From: Lates calcarifer | Lineage: Eukaryota > Chordata > Actinopteri > Centropomidae | Assembly (NCBI RefSeq): GCF_001640805.2 | Contig: NC_066850.1 | Coordinates: 13,334,157 to 13,398,156, forward strand | Length of the DNA stretch: 64,000 nucleotides | Reading direction: 5' to 3' | Shown here: positions 45,201-60,100 of the stretch, piece by piece | How positions within the stretch are numbered: position 1 is the first letter of the stretch | How the letters are laid out: every line of letters starts with the position of its first letter | The notes under the pieces: generated by a model | What the model was told of the DNA's origin: nothing | The model's database searches: none | Seen by the model: the letters and a program-made list of their open reading frames with translations, nothing else | Translations under genes and position numbers: made by a program

Positions 45201-48200
45201 AGACGACGTCATAAACATAGTAGATTCACACTAAATAGTAACACACATGCACAGACACACAAAAACACACACCTGTGTCCTCTCTGCACCTGAGGAGGAG
45301 GGGGCGTGGTGTCATCTTTCTGAGGGGTGAGTCCATTATGTACTTGGCGGCTCTTCTTATGTGACTCCTCCCTCCTCTTTTTGTTTGTCTGGACATGAAA
45401 ACAACTCCGTCAGAGATTTTATTGCAAAGACTCTGTGATTTTTTTAACCTGGGCCTTATTTTCCCATGTTTTGGGTGCAAATGATTAATCTTTGGAACCA
45501 GTCACCTGGTCCCTGCAAACAGCTGCTATAATGTAATCTAATGGGAACTAAAGTGTAGTTCCCATTATGGTAATGTATTTTTATAGACATCAATGATTAA
45601 TTTAAATAGAATTGTGTATTTTTAGAAATGAATTATTCGAACAGGGTTTACGCAACAGGTTTGTTATAGATGTTTTTATAAATGTAAAAATTATGTGATG
45701 TTAGAAATTATGTTGCTTACTATGGTTGCTGAGATCATAGTCATAAAAGCTGATAAAAATTTGAATTGTATTTTTTTGAAAAGTATTTTTACCACTGAAA
45801 GGCTCAGATTGTTATTTTAAGTATGGATAGGATTCCTACAGAGACAGACCTTTCTATCAAATCAATCAATCCTTTTTGTTTAACCAGAAACATCACTATA
45901 TATCACTACCAGACTCCATTGACAAAAACAGGAATCTTACCAAGCAAAACACAGGAGCTTTTGGATTACCACTGCCTTGATCTGTAGCAGCTCCTCTGTT
46001 CTGCAAGGTCAAATTACTGTTTTTGTGAGTGGAGTTTGGTTCATGGTGGATTCTGAAGTCTGCTTTGGATCTTTGTCATGCTGTAGAAACCAGCCTCTTT
46101 TCACTTTCACTTTCCTGACTGACTGCAGGACATGTGCCTCCAGAATCTGCTAATTTTATATGCATTTTTTATCTGTGCAGTGTTTCCTGTGCCACTGGCT
46201 GCCACACAACACAATACTTGACAGTTAGTGAAAGGAGGGGTTGGGGGTTGTTAAGATACTGACTTAGTAACAGTAAATTAACATCTGAATAATAATTTTA
46301 ATGTGTGTTTGCTCTTTAGGGAAAACTCAGAGCAGCTTAGCTACAGTTTAACACTGAGTCATTAAATTGGAGCTGAAAACAAATGCATACGTTACAGGTG
46401 ACTGGTTTTACTGTTTGGTCACTAAAAGTTAAATCAACATTTGTCAGCCAATCAGAATAGAGACATTCAGTGGCTATAAATCCAACTTGTTTATTAATGG
46501 ACACATATTTTAAACTCCTGTGTGTCTGGTCAAACTTGCAACAAAGCACAAGAGGATTTAACAACTTGATTTTTTTAAAGTTAAAAAAAAGCTTTCAATG
46601 GAGAAAAGTAAATATAGAAGGTAGAACAAGGAGTCAACTGTGAACCCGACCAGACCATTAGAAGGTCACTCAGTGGAAATGAGGTTCAGTTTATATGTCA
46701 AGTACAAACTGAACTGGCAGAACAGGAAAGACAATATAAGTCATCAGACCTTCATTAGCAGAGTACAGAGGCAGGAGGCAGCTCTGTGTGTGTGGGGGGG
46801 GGTTGTGTATTTAGATACCATGTGAGTGTGGAATAGTGGGGTTCGCTGATGTTCCAAATGTTTGCGAAGACGAGGTCCAGTGGGAAGGGCCAGACCCTGG
46901 AAGCTCCTCCGATACTCTGTTTCCATGGATACTGGGTTTTTCTTAAAGGGAGGGACAGACCTGTTGCTGGAATACAGCACCTGCAGGGACGGGTTGAGGG
47001 GGACAAAGTCAGCAGCAATGGCCAGTCACTTAAATACTAATCAATCAAAGAACAATGACTGGGTATTGATACTCAGTTGTATCAATAACAATGTGTTACC
47101 AATGAACTCATCAGCTAACACTCTACTGCCACCTAGTGGACACTCAGCTGAACTACAGATCTGTAAACTGGTGTCAAATCTCCTGCTCCAGCTGATAAAT
47201 TACACACTAAAACAATTTTCTTTAGTTTTTACTTCTTTTCTTTATTGATTAATCTGTGGATTATCCTGCATCGTTTGAGTCACTGGTATATTTTTATTGA
47301 TGTGATATCAGACCATATTTACCAGTGTTTGGAAGTATTTTTGTACCTGTCCTGTAGTCAGTATGAGTGTAATGTGTTGTAGTATTTCATAGTTTTTCAT
47401 AGCATTTAGTAGCATCATACCTGCTCTGCAGACAGTATAGGTGAAGCAACTTGTATAGGTTTCTTCCAGCTGAACTGTCTGTGGTACTCTGACCTATGAC
47501 CTCCTGACCTTTGACCTCCTGACCTCAGCCCCGCCCTCCACCGCATAGCATGTTCACCCTGCAATACAAATGAGGAGATCCTGTTAATCCTGATAGTTTC
47601 CATTAAGAACTTTTGCTTTTGAAAACAAAACCAGACACAGGTTTCAGCTAGCTCACCTCATTGGCCGAGGGCCGATGTCCATCAGGTGCCACTGTCAAAG
47701 GGAGGCTGGTTGTGTATTTACCAGATTTTCCAGCTGTTCCTGGTTCTGCTGATAGCTGTGGCAGCACGTTGTGGCCTCTCTGGACGTCCTGGATCTGCAG
47801 CAGGTCTTGGTCCTGCTGGAGTTTCTGGTTGTTCAGGAGATTCAGGGTCTGCTCGGGATTCAGGAGGTGTTGGAGGTTCTGGGTCCAGGGAAGGCTCCTT
47901 CCTGAGGGCAGAGCGGCTCTTGGAGGCTGCTGAAGAAGAGGTGGAGAGGAAGGAATTCATTCATAAAAAAACTTTATTAACTCACAAAGGATTCTGATAT
48001 ATTCACATGTTAAATGGCGGCTTTTTCGCAGTTTCAAGATAATTTTATTCTTGTCAGTGTTCTCTAATGGACATACTACGTAATGATGACACTGGTTCTT
48101 AATCACCACAAGCCTAGTTCATTGTTTCTGTCCTGAAGTTTCTTGTTACACTTACAAAAGCTGGAACAATAAACCATTTGTCTTCAGCTACATCATATGT

Positions 48201-49530
48201 ACAGTACAGTATATTGTTGACATGGACTTCTTACCAACAGAGGGCACTTTTCTGTGAGCACGAGCATGAGTTGGTTCAGAGAGGGAATGCTGTGGATCTG
48301 ATGGACAGAGAAGAGAAGTGCAGGACTGAGCAAGACCACCGGAACCAAGCTTCTTCCGACGCTGGAGACTTGGTTCTCTGCTGATACCTGAGACACACAC
48401 ATTAAAGAAAAAAGCTGTAATTTTAGACTATATGATTAATATTGATAAAATCCTTTCATTTCATATTTCATATTTATAAATCAACCCTGGTAATTGTAGA
48501 TGATCTGAGGTGCTCAAAGACCATCTCAGACTCAAAAATGTGTTTTGGTTAATGTTAGAATACTAACCTAGGATCAGAGTTTAAGGCGTGTACTGGTCTA
48601 ATAGGAAACCTAGAGAAGTATGATGTGGAAACTTAAAGCCTGCATTACACAAACACTGATATGTGGTGTAGAAGACCTTGAAGAAGATCTTGTGTGCAGT
48701 AGTTAAATTTATGAAATAAAAAAATATTTCCATATTTAGAGATTCTGGATTCAGTGAGGGAGCTGAGTATTAGTTTTCTGCATTTGTAAAACTGCCAAAT
48801 ATACAACACCTTAGGTTCAGACCTTCATCCTTGTGGCAGGAAAGCAGAAAAATCAAGTACAAACTTCACACTCTCCTGTATCTGCAACAATTTCACACTA
48901 AACTTTGTCCAATTCTCCTCTGTCCACATCAGGACTCCTCTTACCCATCTGGTCCGAGCGAAGGCCGGCCAAAGGGGTGCAGCGCTGAGGAGACACACTT
49001 CTGGACCGGGGAACCGCGTAGTTTTTCTGGTATTCACTCTTACACTAACACAAACAGACAGACACACAAAGATAGTTGTGTTTGGTGGCTCCTCACAAAT
49101 CCAGGTTGTGTAGCCAAATGTGGTTCAATTAAAACTAAGTGTTAAAATAATGCACAAGACATGTAGACTACTTCCAGTGAAAAAAACAAAGAATTGTGGG
49201 TTTGAATTTTACTTATTGTGCGCATCATTTATGTGTATAATACATATCTATCTAGTCAACTGTATCTATCTAACCCTGATTAGCTGGATTAGCTGATTGC
49301 ATCAGATTAAATCACATTAATCCTGACTCTGCAGTCTCGTGCAGGGTTCTGTCCGGTAAACTGGGGTCAGACCGGTTCATTAGAACTAAAACTGTGGGGT
49401 ATTTTTATAAACCAGTTTATAAATCTAAATTAAATGTTATGTCCGTTAGCATCACTTTGTTTGGCTAACCTGCTGCTAATGCTAACACCTGTTCTTGTTA
49501 TTGTTGTTTTACCTTGAAGCGGACAGTCAT
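37102..49530 (-). CDS. mdm1: MDM1 nuclear/centriolar microtubule-binding protein (15 coding exons, 678 aa)
   Basis: MDM1 binds microtubules, sits in centrioles and nuclei, and restrains centriole duplication. Exons: 49513-49530, 48945-49044, 48235-48387, 47657-47901, 47421-47558, 46819-46980, 45273-45388, 45100-45187, 40241-40497, 39963-40148, 39110-39192, 38968-39029, 38340-38595, 37299-37361, 37102-37211; reading phases agree throughout. It starts MTVRFK, close to mammalian MPVRFK. Four repeat motifs SEYQKNY, SEYHRQFSW, TEYRRSF and TEYQSSF match the family's repeats. Other hallmarks are AGLRSDQMGISREPS, GTNFSRDHLNQLQSE, RTHHDLTTPATGGAILV, HPDFQHNG and the C-terminal KRRENFWGKR. Human MDM1 is 714 aa. 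Exon 2 could begin at 49044 or 49038. Exon 4 is placed at the acceptor CCCTCAG|GAAGG because only that keeps the frame. Intron 8 (45099-40498) is the largest. Confidence 0.95.
38700..38890. repeat. Interspersed repeat family X, copy 2 (mdm1 intron 12)
   Basis: ATCAGTCGATTGACAGAAAA, TTAATTGTTGAGTGATAAAT and TAGTCATTTTTCAGGTATAA are followed by TGCAGATTTCAGCCTCTGAA and TGAATATTTGGAGGATTTCA, in the same order as in the 61.5 kb copy. Confidence 0.5.
39068..39230. repeat. CA/GT repeats flanking mdm1 exon 11
   Basis: GT runs occupy 39078-39108, ending exactly at the exon 11 donor, and a (CA)n run lies at 39200-39228 just before its acceptor. The 83-base exon (39110-39192) is thus sandwiched between dinucleotide repeats. 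Confidence 0.85.
41270..41450. mobile_element. Palindromic-family element, copy E (partial)
   Basis: Located in mdm1 intron 8. It contains AACAGATGGAGGCAGTGGTA near 41330 and TGGAGTCTGGTAGTGATATG near 41399, followed by a diverged GATGTGTCTGGTTGAACTAA. Only the right half is clear. Confidence 0.65.
42755..42860. mobile_element. Second fragment of the LINE/SINE-type repeat
   Basis: It reads GACAGTGGCGAGAGGCGGGG, ACACCCTGGACAGATTAACA and CCATTCACACTCACATTCAT, the 5' part of the same repeat family seen at 5370-5640. It lies in mdm1 intron 8. Confidence 0.55.
44080..44180. repeat. Interspersed repeat family Z, copy 4 (mdm1 intron 8)
   Basis: GGTTCATCCACAGCTGAAAA, TAGTCTCCAGCAAATG and TATTTACCCATGTTC match the left half of the family. 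Confidence 0.4.
45560..46045. mobile_element. Palindromic-family element, copy F (inverted relative to copy D)
   Basis: Located in mdm1 intron 6. It contains the tail sequence in the opposite orientation (GTAATGTATTTTTATAGACA near 45570, AACAGGGTTTACGCAACAGG, ATCATAGTCATAAAAGCTGA near 45733), then AACCAGAAACATCACTATAT and ATCACTACCAGACTCCATTG near 45901, and a degraded second palindrome arm. It pairs with 36465-37030 over about 450-500 bases. Confidence 0.7.
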
Positions 49531-49696
49531 GGCGCTCTCACTGCTGACCGTGCACGACGAGCCATCACACGACCGAGAGAGGTTTGTTAACTAGTTGATT
49601 TAACATTGTACGACTAGTTAAGTTACTATTAACCCAACCAGCATGCTAACCGCTAACCGGCGGCTAAGCTTCTCCTCAGCTTCAGGTGCCGCTTGT

Positions 49697-49736
49697 CGCC
49701 GTTGCCATGGCAGCTCAGCGTCATGCGCAGGCGCGA
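49697..49736 (-). promoter_or_regulatory. RFX X-box-like and NRF1-like sites upstream of mdm1
   Basis: GTTGCCATGGCAGC at 49701-49714 is one base off the palindromic X-box GTTGCCATGGCAAC bound by RFX factors. TGCGCAGGCGCG at 49724-49735 is close to the NRF1 consensus. Both lie 170-205 bases upstream of the start codon in a CpG-containing, TATA-less region. RFX control is typical of ciliary and centriolar genes, which fits MDM1. Confidence 0.55.
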
Positions 49737-50734
49737 TAGCAGAAAACGGTTGCTGGATGAGTGACGTCAGCTGTAAAATAAAATAAAATAGTTGTTGATT
49801 TCAGGCACACATTTGTATTAAACAAAAAAGAGCAAAACATATTTTCTGTATATTATAAATAGACTAATATAAATACTATTATTATATATACTAGGTTTAT
49901 TATGTCATATTGGTTCTGCACTTAAATTTTATCTATGTACATATACATATACATACATATACTCTAAGACCATGTAAAAGTCAGCTTGTCATGTATAATG
50001 CTGTACTATTATTTCACATAAATTATCTTTATTCTTTTTGTTTGATGTGTTATCCAAAATGTAATTTATATTAATATTATATTAATATTAAATAATAGTG
50101 AAGTATATAGAAATATAAAAAAATATATAAGAAATTAAATTCTGTTTTGTTTCTGCTCTGCTGTTGTTTCTCTGTATGAAAGTGTTTCCTCACTTTGTAT
50201 CTGAACTAAAAAGCTGCATGACTTTACAAAACTCATCCACCAGATGGCGACATGCAGCTATAAACAGTGTCTATCTATCTATCTATCTTTGTTATGCAGA
50301 ATGACTCAGTATCACAGTTTGCTGTTACAAAATTGCACCACTTTTATTCATTTAAGGCTTTTTAGTTTTTACTTTACATTTGGCTTCACCCCCCCCTCCC
50401 CGTCCCCTCCCAATCCCCTACCTCCCGCTGCTGCTGTGGGTTTCTGTTCTGGAAGAAACCAGTTCAGACCAATTTTATACCAGTTTTGAAAAAAATCCCT
50501 CTCACAGCTGAACTGAAATGATTCAGCAGAGTGGGAATGTGATTTTAACCTGATAACTTCACTGGCTGAACTGGTCTCTTTTACATTTCACTGGTCATCA
50601 TGCCATACAGAGAAAAAGAAGCAGATTAATTTCAGTAATGTAAAATAATTTCTTCTCATTGTGAATGAATCATTCCAGTCGGCTGCAGCTGCAATCGTCT
50701 CTTCAGTGCCACATCTACATATTAACAGGAGCAG

Positions 50735-50870
50735 TCTGACATTTGGAGAATCGTTCTTGTTTGTCACTTTACACTGATGAAAGTATCATGGCCAGTTTAA
50801 TCTCAGTCCAGTACAGAGATAGGTCCAGAATGTGTTTAGCGTAGCTTAGCAGTACATACACACTGAATAA
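50735..50870. repeat. Interspersed repeat family V, copy 2 (inverted)
   Basis: CAGTTTAATCTCAGTCCAGT, ACAGAGATAGGTCCAGAATG and TGTTTAGCGTAGCTTAGCAG are the reverse complement of the 14.8 kb copy. Confidence 0.45.
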
Positions 50871-53399
50871 ATATAAGTCTATAACACACTATAATGTAGC
50901 TGTAGGTAGACATTTCAAATTTCACCTGTCATTGTCATTCATTACCTAATTAGGGTTACAACTACATTCTAATATACTATTAACCATTAATTAAATGTTT
51001 ATATACTGCTTATGAATGCTAAACAAGGGGACTTAAAATAAAATGTTTCCTAATTTAAAGAGGAAAAATATGCCTTTTAACAGCCTCAATTTACCATAGC
51101 TGTTAAGGCCTCAGTATGCTTCAAAAGAAGTACTTGTCAGATTGTGTAACAGTGACAATTTCTTTCTTTCTTTCTGGCTACTGCAGCCATTTTGAGCAAT
51201 TATATTTTAGATCTACAAAAAGTCTTTCACAAAACTATCTGATCACAGAGTTCAACAACATTTCATTATTATAAGTTGTGTGAAATGACGAATGCTACTG
51301 CAGCCTCTGTGACTCTGGAAGCCAGAAACATCTGATTGCAGCCATGGCAAGGTGTCAATTTGATTGGCTGTTGTTGGCTTTTCTGAGAGCCACCGAGCAA
51401 AATGGTTGTTCTCATCACTAGGAGTACTCATAACACAAAAACCTGTTTGGGACTGTGTTAAAATCTGGAAACATTTAATTTTAACTCCCATTTACACCTA
51501 CTTTGTATTTATGAACAGTACACACACATTTAATTAACCGCATTTGAATATATATATTAGGACATTTTAAATGTTTATCTATTTGTCAAAAACTCCTCCT
51601 GTAACTGCTTAATGAGTGATTGCTAACAATGTCTAACACACTTGTAATCACTATTATTAAAATTACATTTATTAATGGGGTATTTATATATTCATAAATA
51701 CTTTCTATGAAAACTGTGCATACACAAGTTATGGAAATTTTGTAGGATAAATAATAAGTGTTGATAAATGGATCAATAAACACTGAAAAATATCCTAATT
51801 TCTCTTTCCAATTACATTATGGTGTGTTATATATCTATTAATTATTCATATAGTTGTGACTGCCAAACAAACCAGTTATCCTCTCTTCTTTCCTCTTGTA
51901 AAGCTGTTTGAAAACACTTGTGATGAAGCATAAATTTCACCTTTGTGTGGCTAGTCTTAGTTTGTTTCTGAGAATGGAACAGGCTCATTGCTGTCACTGA
52001 ATATGCAGTGGGTGTTTTCTCCCACCTGCAAAGTAGGGCAGTAATGAGACCATTATGGCTTGACATACAAGAATACAGCAAAGAAACACTGTACTCGAAA
52101 AATAACTTAAACAAAGTGCACAAAGGTGAAATATAATAATCATCTTGAGTATTATCGTACAGCTACTTTCCAGAACTTTTTCAATGGGAATCGCTCGACC
52201 GCCATGAAAACACTGGCTTTCCAACTTGTTTGACATTTACTGTATGTTATGATAACTTGGCTAATACTAGTATGAACAGGAATGCCCCGCCATGGCTGCG
52301 AACAGATTTTTCTCTTGAAAGCTTCTGCTTGGCATGCAAACTGTCGCAGCACCTCCTGGAGGTCAGACTGAGTACTGACAGAAACATCAACATGCTACAT
52401 GACTGAACGTACTGGAGGAGAACCAGAATGCTGACAGCAGCACCACACTGTACTGCTGTACTCCTGGTAGTACAACACTGTGCACAGCAGTACTCACAGA
52501 GGTCACTGGTCCAACATACTGTAAGATGACCACTCTCACATTTCAAACAGAAGACACATTATACAAAGGTTTTCCATGACTGCTGCCTCACAGGCCACGC
52601 CACCAATAAATTGGGGCGGAGCTTCAGCTTCAAGCCCAACCCCCTCTCAGCTTCAGCCGTGATACTATTTTAAAGAAACACTGAGCTTTTAGCTCAGCTT
52701 TCTTCTTTAACATATGAGAACACCGAACCATCCACGTGTCTGCGGTTCTCCAACACTTTACTTTTAGCTTTTAGCTACTATAATCGGGTTTTCCATCCAA
52801 ATCTATTGCAGATTTTAACTAAATTTCTGCAAAATAAAATGAGGATTTCTGTGATATTTCAAGATACTTTCAAATTTCTGGTGTTGGCACTCTGTTTTTT
52901 TTTTAAATGAAATACTGCATCCATTAATCTGAACATGCAAGGACATGAAGGACAAACCCTAACCACCTTTTTTTGACCATGTTTGAACCGCCACAACTGG
53001 ATAGCTTAATATATTCCCATTAGTTAAAGGGGGGCGTTGGCAAACAGGACCTTTGACCAATAAGTCAGTGTTTCCCTCTCAGCCTCTCATTGTGTTAATA
53101 ATATTAATAATCAGGTAATAATATGATTAATAAAACAGGAACAACACTTTCTTGTCTGGCTGTCCTGCTCAGTAAATATAACACAAGCCCCAACCCTCCC
53201 CTCCCGGGCCAAAATGGTCATTACAGAAACTGGCCTGGTTCATAGTTGTAATGCAGCTCACTTACACTCACAAACACACAAAAACACACACTCATAAACA
53301 CACACAGAGCTAAGGTACTGGACCAGTGTGAGTCTGCTGTCTAAAGGCAACATGTCCGCCCAGAGCAGCAGATCTGAAGTCAGCTCACTGTGCTGCTAA

Positions 53400-54260
53400 C
53401 AAGTTAGCCCACACTAAACATGTTTCTTTAGAATGTAGCATTGTTAGCATTCTCTTGCAATGTATCAAATATATTCCAATAGCTGTTGGCTTAAAGAGCT
53501 AGCACATAGCTAACAGCACCCATTCATTTCTTTACAGACACACTTTGATTTTTGCTAAAGCACTCAGTCTTTGAAAGAGTGGCTCTAAAACTAGCTCAGA
53601 GCAACTAATTTCCATTGGCTACTAGGACCAGAGGCTAGCCCACAGGTAACTGACCAGCTAACTCACAGCAATCAACATGCATGTGAATGTACTGACCCAC
53701 AACTCTAGCAGTCCATAAGAAGTGTGTTAGCATTGTTAGCAATCATTCACAACATTGCTAATACATCCCATTAGTTTCTAGGACTTAAAAGCTACCCTGA
53801 AGCCAACAAATCCCATCCTACTTTTTGGAAAAAAAGAAAAATAATGCTAAAACCCCACAATTTTCTAATGTATTTTAATTGCTGCTAGGTACCCAAAAGA
53901 TCACTTTCTTTAAAAAAAATATGCTAACAAAGTCAACAGTCCACAAACAGTATGTTAGCATCATTAGCATTCCCTTCCACAAATGCCAGTGCATTTCCTA
54001 AACTACTTAGACTAGCAGCTTGCCCACAGCAACCACCTTTTCTTAGGGGATATACTAAAATTGCTAACATCAACAAACAGCAGAATTTGCTCATAAAGGC
54101 TAACGAGGTAGCCCAAAGCTATTACACACTGATTTCTTTAAGAAATATGATAACAAAGGTAACACCCAACAAACAGCTTGTAGCATTTTCTCTGAATCAT
54201 TTTCTTTGAATATTGCCGAGTCACTCCCATAGTGGTTAGCTAACTTAAGTTAGCCCAAAG
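53400..54260. repeat. GTTAGC/GCTAAC-rich degenerate repeat region
   Basis: Some twenty scattered GCTAAC, GTTAGC and TAGCATT motifs occur in 860 bases, with repeated phrases such as AACAGTCCACAAACAG/CCAACAAACAGC. The pattern suggests an old tandem array that has decayed. No gene is seen. Confidence 0.5.
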
Positions 54261-54884
54261 CTACCAACACGGTGAGCTGACCCCACAACCTGCTGCACCC
54301 CCAACCCGCACCCCACCCCCCACCCCGAAAATTAAAAACAAAAACATTAAATGACTTTTATATCTTTTCACACAGAATCATAATTATCACTGTAATAATA
54401 ATAATAATCACTGTATGGATCCACAGGTTTGACCGGAGCCGCACACACAGAGTCAGCCATGTTAGATGCGACATCTCTATGGTCGAGCTGCATGAGAACG
54501 GCTTCGTACTGCCAGAAAATAAGGAAAAGGAAAGGAAAGGAAAGAAACATTTAAAATTAAAGAGCAAGAAGCCACTCCCCAACGCAAATTGGCCTAGCAG
54601 TGAGCATGATGGGAACCGCAGTTTAAATTTGGGCAGTTGTTTGGATAGCCTCCCCACCCCCACCCCCCAATTGCAACAACATCTTCATCATCATCATCAT
54701 CATTGCCGTCGCCGCAGTCTATTGATGTTTGGTTTTAATGTTTCCAAGGCAACAGTCTCCGTTAGACAGTGTGGTGAGGGGATGGGAGATGTGGTCGTCA
54801 TGGAAACAGAGGTCAGAGGTGGCTGATGTTGATGATGACATGACTGTGTTAAAGGGGCGTGGCCTTTTGGAAGATGTCCTGTGA

Positions 54885-54906
54885 TTGGTTGGTTGGTTGG
54901 TTGGTT
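54885..54906. repeat. (GGTT)n microsatellite near the rap1b 3' end
   Basis: Five GGTT units, 110 bases beyond the rap1b stop codon and therefore likely within its 3' UTR. Confidence 0.85.
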
Positions 54907-55015
54907 GTCGGTCAGGTGAGCAGAAAACTGGAGCAGGAGAGAACAACAGTGAATAACAGTCGGTACGATAAAGTGTGTGTAATAATGTCCGAGTGTACTA
55001 CACAGCTACCTGTCA

Positions 55016-58201
<3,186 letters not shown>

Positions 58202-58553
58202 TCTGACTGTCTGTCTGCTGGGCGAGAGACACCGACAAACACAGAGACAGGGGGAGAGAGAGAGAGACAGAGAGGTTACCAGGTTACTAATTTCACTCCT
58301 GGACATCACTTTCCCAACAGCCAATCAGATAGCTGCTTTACAAGAAGCCCCGCCTCCTGCTTCCAGTGCACCTGGAGCTGTGAAACCATCAATTACACAC
58401 ATACACATAGGGAGGAAGATTTCCTCCCTCTCACTGGGGGGTAATAATTACCCAGCATGCATCTGGATGAGTTAATGAAGACAGTGAGGTCACGTGATCA
58501 CCACAGCTGGTGGTGATGTCACAGCTGTGGAATCCCTCCTGGTTACTGTTGCT

Positions 58554-58846
58554 ATGTTTCCATGTGTGTGTTTACTTGGGTTACTCCTGTTGTGGGGACA
58601 AAAATCTGCACTCTGTGGGGACCTAACTTCCTTTTGGGGACAAAAACCAGGTCCCCCTGTAAGATAAATTATAAAACATGAGTGTGAGGACTTTTAGTGT
58701 GACAGTCAGGGTAGGGTTGGGTTTAGGTCCATTTTAGGTTAGGATTATGATTAGGTAAGTAGTAGATTTGGGTTAAGATAGGCCTCCAGAGACACACAAA
58801 CTGTATGTGTGTGTGTGTATATGTGAGTGTGTGTGTGTGTATGTGC

Positions 58847-58882
<36 letters not shown>

Positions 58883-59000
58883 ATACCAGTCATGCTACAG
58901 TAGCCCCCGGTGTCGTTGAAGTAACAAGAAGCAACATGACAGAGACAACACACACACACACACACACATGTTTGTACTTCCATCTTGCTGAGGACTGTTA
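58554..59000. repeat. TGGGGAC-type repeat with GT/CA microsatellites (rap1b intron 1)
   Basis: TGTTGTGGGGACAAAAATCT, CTGTGGGGACCTAACTTCC, TTTTGGGGACAAAAACCAGG and GGGTTTAGGTCCATTTTAGG are a repeat abundant in teleosts. It is followed by (GT)n at 58804-58881 and (CA)n at 58949-58968. Confidence 0.6.
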
Positions 59001-59228
59001 ATGCATTCCCCAACCCCTCAGACTAACTTTAAACATCACAACTAAATATCAAACCTCAGAAGTCTCATCCCTCCAAAATGTGTTCCCAAAGGTTCCTCAC
59101 TCCTGAGGTCTAAAACTCAAATTTATCCACACAAAGATACATGTACAAGTACACACACACAACCAAGCCTCTCATATCTGTTAAGGGTCTGCCATGGTTA
59201 CCGTGGTGATGAGATAAGTGTGCATTAG

Positions 59229-59231
59229 TGT

Positions 59232-59271
<40 letters not shown>
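59229..59271. repeat. (GT)n microsatellite
   Basis: About 20 GT units with one TATG interruption, in rap1b intron 1. Confidence 0.9.
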
Positions 59272-59959
59272 CTAAGCAGGTGGTGTCAGGACCAAACATT
59301 AACATCTCTCTGTGCCATATTTCCACTGTGTTATTTTACCCAGAATCCCCTGTGCTGGATGATAAGATGACAACTGACCATGAAACTGATGGTGACGCTG
59401 GGGCTATAAATGATGTGGGAAATTCACAAAAATATACACAGTAAACACAACACACTATGGCTGTAACTAAAGACTATATTCATTAATTTGCAGATTATAT
59501 TCCTGATTAATCAAATAACTGGTGTATATAACAACAGGAGATAGTGTGAAGTCACAGTTTCCAACCCGATGTGTTCATATGTTCTGGTTTGGTTGACCGA
59601 CAACCCAAAAGCCAATTACAGGGATATAATACAAATAAATTATATTTGATGAGCTGGAACTAAAATTGTGTTAATTTTGCTTAAAAATTCTAAAATGATA
59701 ACTGATGATCAAAGTAGCTGTCTTATTTTTTCTCAGTTAATTAACAGGCTGATTCCTTCAGGTCTATAATGCTCATATGATTTCTGATTAATACAATAAA
59801 AATACACTTTCCTTCACTAAATGACCTAAGAGTTTTATTTTTGCAGTCATAGAGGCTACAGCTGTTGTACTGATATATCAGTTGTACTGATATTTAGATT
59901 CTGATTTAAACTAAGTGCTGACAGTTTCATCATTGGTTTGCTGGCTATGGCATTACAGC

Positions 59960-60100
59960 TACACACCTCACTTAGCAACCATGTAGCAACACCCTAGCAA
60001 CCACCCCTGAACATTCTAGAACTATCAAGACACAATGTTGCAGCCACCTAGCAACAACTTCACAATCACCTAGGAACGCACTACCATGAACTTACTCAGC
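59960..60100. repeat. Degenerate CCTAGCAAC tandem repeat
   Basis: TTAGCAACCATGTAGCAACA, CCCTAGCAACCACC, CCACCTAGCAACAACTTC and ACCTAGGAACGC are imperfect tandem units, in rap1b intron 1. Confidence 0.5.

Larger units (their letters stand above)
49740..54260. other. Intergenic between mdm1 and rap1b
   Basis: AT-rich, with a short (CTAT)n at 50270-50290, family V copy 2 and the GTTAGC-rich region. Short minus-strand frames at 51842-52546 show no domain or splice pattern. rap1b 3' UTR sequence should occupy some of the right edge. Confidence 0.5.
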
